Below are positions 62,494 through 64,000 of a stretch of 64,000 nt of DNA, piece after piece; position 1 is the stretch's first letter, and every line of letters starts with the position of its first letter. Origin of the DNA: Rhizobacter sp. OV335 (lineage in GTDB: Bacteria > Pseudomonadota > Gammaproteobacteria > Burkholderiales > Burkholderiaceae_C). Where the stretch lies: positions 44,055 through 108,054 of the forward strand of contig NZ_FRCQ01000026.1 in NCBI RefSeq assembly GCF_900142965.1, written 5' to 3'. The notes beneath the pieces were generated by a model. It had not been told where the DNA came from, searched no databases, and was given only the letters and a program-made list of their open reading frames with translations. A program made the position numbers and the translations under genes.

Positions 62494-63489
62494 ATGAACC
62501 CCGACACGCCCTTCCCTTCTCTGGATGACATCCGCGCCACCGCCGACCGCCTGGCCGGCAAGGTGCTCGCCACGCCGGTGTGGCGCTGGCAGACCGGCGC
62601 GGTCGCGACCCGGCTCGCGCCGTCGACCGAGGTCTGGCTGAAGCTCGAGCTCTGGCAGACCACCGGCAGCTTCAAGCTGCGCGGCGCGCTGAACTGCATC
62701 GAGGCGCTCGACGCCGACGCGAGGCAGCGCGGCATCGTCGCCGCGAGTGCCGGCAATCATGCGATCGCGGCGGCGTACGCGGCGCGCATCGCCGGCACCA
62801 GCGCGACGGTCGTGATGCCGAAGCACGCGAGCCCGCTGCGCATTTCCACCTGCGAGGGCTTCGGCGCGAAGGTCGTGCTGGTCGCCAACGTGCACGAGGC
62901 CTTTGCAGGCGCGCAGGCGCTGGTGGCCGACGAGGGCCGCACGATGATCCACCCGTTCGACGGCCCGCGAACCTCGCAGGGCACCGCGACGGTCGGCCTG
63001 GAGTTCATGCAGCAGGTGCCGCAGCTCGATGCGGTGGTGGTGCCGGTCGGCGGTGGCGGATTGATTTCGGGCATCGCTGCGGCCGTCAAGCAGATCAATC
63101 CGGCCTGCCGCGTCTATGGGGTCGAGCCGTTCGGTGCGGATGCGATGTACCGCAGCTTCCAGGCCGGCGAGCCGGTGAAGCTCGACGCGGTCGACACGAT
63201 CGCCGACAGCCTGGGCGCGCCGTATGCCCTCGCCTACAGCTTCGGCGTGTGCCGCCGCTTCGTCGACGAGATCGTGCGGGTGTCCGACGACGACCTGTGC
63301 CGCGGCATGCACGATCTGTTCATCGACATGAAGCTCGCGGTCGAGCCGGCGCCAGCCGCGGCGGTGGCCGCGCTGTTTGGCCCGCTGAAGGAGCGGCTCG
63401 ATGGCCGCCGCGTCGGCCTGGTCATGTGCGGCAGCAACATCGACGCGGCCCGCCACGCCGAACTGGTGGCGCGCGGCAAGCCGGCCTGA
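62494..63489 (+). CDS. Fold-type II PLP enzyme, threonine dehydratase/serine racemase-like
   Basis: A 331-residue protein. The PLP lysine is Lys61 in TTGSFKLRGALNCIEAL; AASAGNHAIAAAYAARI is the phosphate-contacting Asn loop and VPVGGGGLISGIAAAVK the glycine-rich PLP-phosphate loop. It lacks the C-terminal ACT-like regulatory domain of biosynthetic IlvA, so a catabolic threonine/serine dehydratase, hydroxyaspartate dehydratase or racemase is more likely. It is divergent from the methyltransferase gene and followed by a small gene after five bases. Confidence 0.87.
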   Translation: MNPDTPFPSLDDIRATADRLAGKVLATPVWRWQTGAVATRLAPSTEVWLKLELWQTTGSFKLRGALNCIEALDADARQRGIVAASAGNHAIAAAYAARIAGTSATVVMPKHASPLRISTCEGFGAKVVLVANVHEAFAGAQALVADEGRTMIHPFDGPRTSQGTATVGLEFMQQVPQLDAVVVPVGGGGLISGIAAAVKQINPACRVYGVEPFGADAMYRSFQAGEPVKLDAVDTIADSLGAPYALAYSFGVCRRFVDEIVRVSDDDLCRGMHDLFIDMKLAVEPAPAAAVAALFGPLKERLDGRRVGLVMCGSNIDAARHAELVARGKPA

Positions 63490-63494
63490 CGAGC

Positions 63495-63827
63495 ATGCCG
63501 CGGCGGCCGAAGCATCACTACAGCGTCTACGTGGTGGAGCTGGCCGATCAGGTGTGGAACGAGCCGAGCTTCCGCAAGGCGAACCCCGACTACCAGCTGG
63601 GCAAGCCCTTTGTCTATGTTGGCATGACCGGCCTGGACCCGGATGTGCGCTTCGACAAGCACAAGGCCGGCATCCAGGCGAACCGTTTTGTCACGGTCTA
63701 CGGGCTGCGCTTGCTGCCGAAGCTGTACGAGGTCTACAACCCGATGCCGTATGACGGGGCACGGGACATGGAAGTGGAACTGGGGATTGCGCTGCGGGAG
63801 GCCGGGTTCGGAGTCTGGCAGGCGTAG
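63495..63827 (+). CDS. Small GIY-YIG-like protein
   Basis: A 110-residue protein. YSVYVVELAD and KPFVYVGMTGLDPDVRFDKHKAGIQANRFVTVYGLRLLP resemble a GIY-YIG module: two short beta-strands, then Gly-x-Thr, an Arg six to eight residues on, a His and a Lys-rich turn. MEVELGIALREAGF contains a Glu where the metal ligand is expected. It could be a small nuclease like the UvrC N-domain or an inactive relative. It starts five bases after the dehydratase gene and is probably co-transcribed. Confidence 0.55.
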   Translation: MPRRPKHHYSVYVVELADQVWNEPSFRKANPDYQLGKPFVYVGMTGLDPDVRFDKHKAGIQANRFVTVYGLRLLPKLYEVYNPMPYDGARDMEVELGIALREAGFGVWQA

Positions 63828-64000
63828 CGCGTCACGTCGCGTCGCGGCGGGTGGCGGGAGGGGCTGGGGACTCATGCCGGGGCGGTCGGCCCGGGGGCCG
63901 ACTCCACGAAGAAGATCGGCTTCGGGGGTGCATCGGCAAACTCCCTCCACTCACTTCGTTCGTTGTGGTCAAACAGTGCCGATGAGTCGGTCTACGAAGC
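63828..64000. other. Right-edge sequence without a supported gene
   Basis: No start-to-stop gene fits here. On the minus strand a frame ending at a TGA near 63881 reads as a short acidic tail (LFDHNERSEWREFADAPP...), which could be the C-terminus of a gene entering from the right, but a TAG occurs in that frame close to the edge, so I do not annotate it. Confidence 0.3.

Noticed and set aside
63828..64000. C-terminus of a minus-strand gene at the right edge
   Set aside because: A short plausible tail is open, but a TAG interrupts the frame near the edge, so it cannot be supported from this window.

Overview
The window is a high-G+C bacterial chromosome segment, densely coded on both strands. 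Gene content and order (mnmG-rsmG-lysE-parA...parB, queA-tgt, recG, oxyR-dps, prkA-yeaH-spoVR) point to a betaproteobacterium of the order Burkholderiales, probably from the Rubrivivax/Leptothrix/Roseateles side. That placement is inference from gene families, not a database match. No rRNA, tRNA, CRISPR array, insertion sequence or prophage was recognised.

Layout. 1-7500 (minus): a yfaA-yfaT-yfaS-yfaQ operon, with a periplasmic alpha-2-macroglobulin and its DUF2138, DUF1175 and DUF2300 partners; yfaQ runs off the left edge. 7615-11270 (minus): a phospholipase-D-type lipoprotein and a FadH-like dienoyl-CoA reductase. 11380-15936 (plus): a LysM-FecR protein and a CHASE2 hybrid histidine kinase, joined by a chain of five 5-codon mini-ORFs. 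16225-21417 (plus): an exported phosphoesterase, a di-heme peroxidase, a lipoprotein and a prolyl-hydroxylase-like oxygenase. 21446-26213: chorismate enzymes (pabB and a divergent chorismate-lyase-like gene), a nuclease-fold protein and a thioredoxin-fold lipoprotein. 26210-31247: glutathione S-transferase, then a glutaredoxin / alpha-beta hydrolase / ABC exporter operon and elaA.

31632-33060 is the most unusual part and is visibly less G+C rich than its surroundings. It holds a LuxR-family regulator without a LuxI, preceded by three overlapping lux-type boxes at exact 16-bp spacing. A fourth box (16/20 identical to the third) precedes a 52-residue peptide gene. The peptide has a double-glycine leader and an 8-residue tail, and hairpin-rich non-coding DNA follows it. 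I read this as a candidate peptide-signalling or secreted-peptide module under LuxR control.

33101-36626 (minus): a diguanylate cyclase, an orphan Bug-type binding protein and a YkgJ-like cysteine protein. 36631-43350: the chromosome-segregation neighbourhood, with mnmG, rsmG, a LysE exporter, parA and parB, three parS sites embedded in or beside genes, and argC inverted between parA and parB. 43722-48553: the prkA-yeaH-spoVR stress operon, with a sigma-54-like promoter and a leader hairpin upstream. 48563-50728 (minus): a DJ-1/PfpI protein, dps and oxyR. 50904-57222: a lipoprotein, a Yip1 membrane protein, recG, and the queuosine pair queA-tgt. 57312-63827: an EAL phosphodiesterase with a degenerate GGDEF domain, a GMC oxidoreductase, a methyltransferase, a threonine-dehydratase-like enzyme and a GIY-YIG-like small protein.
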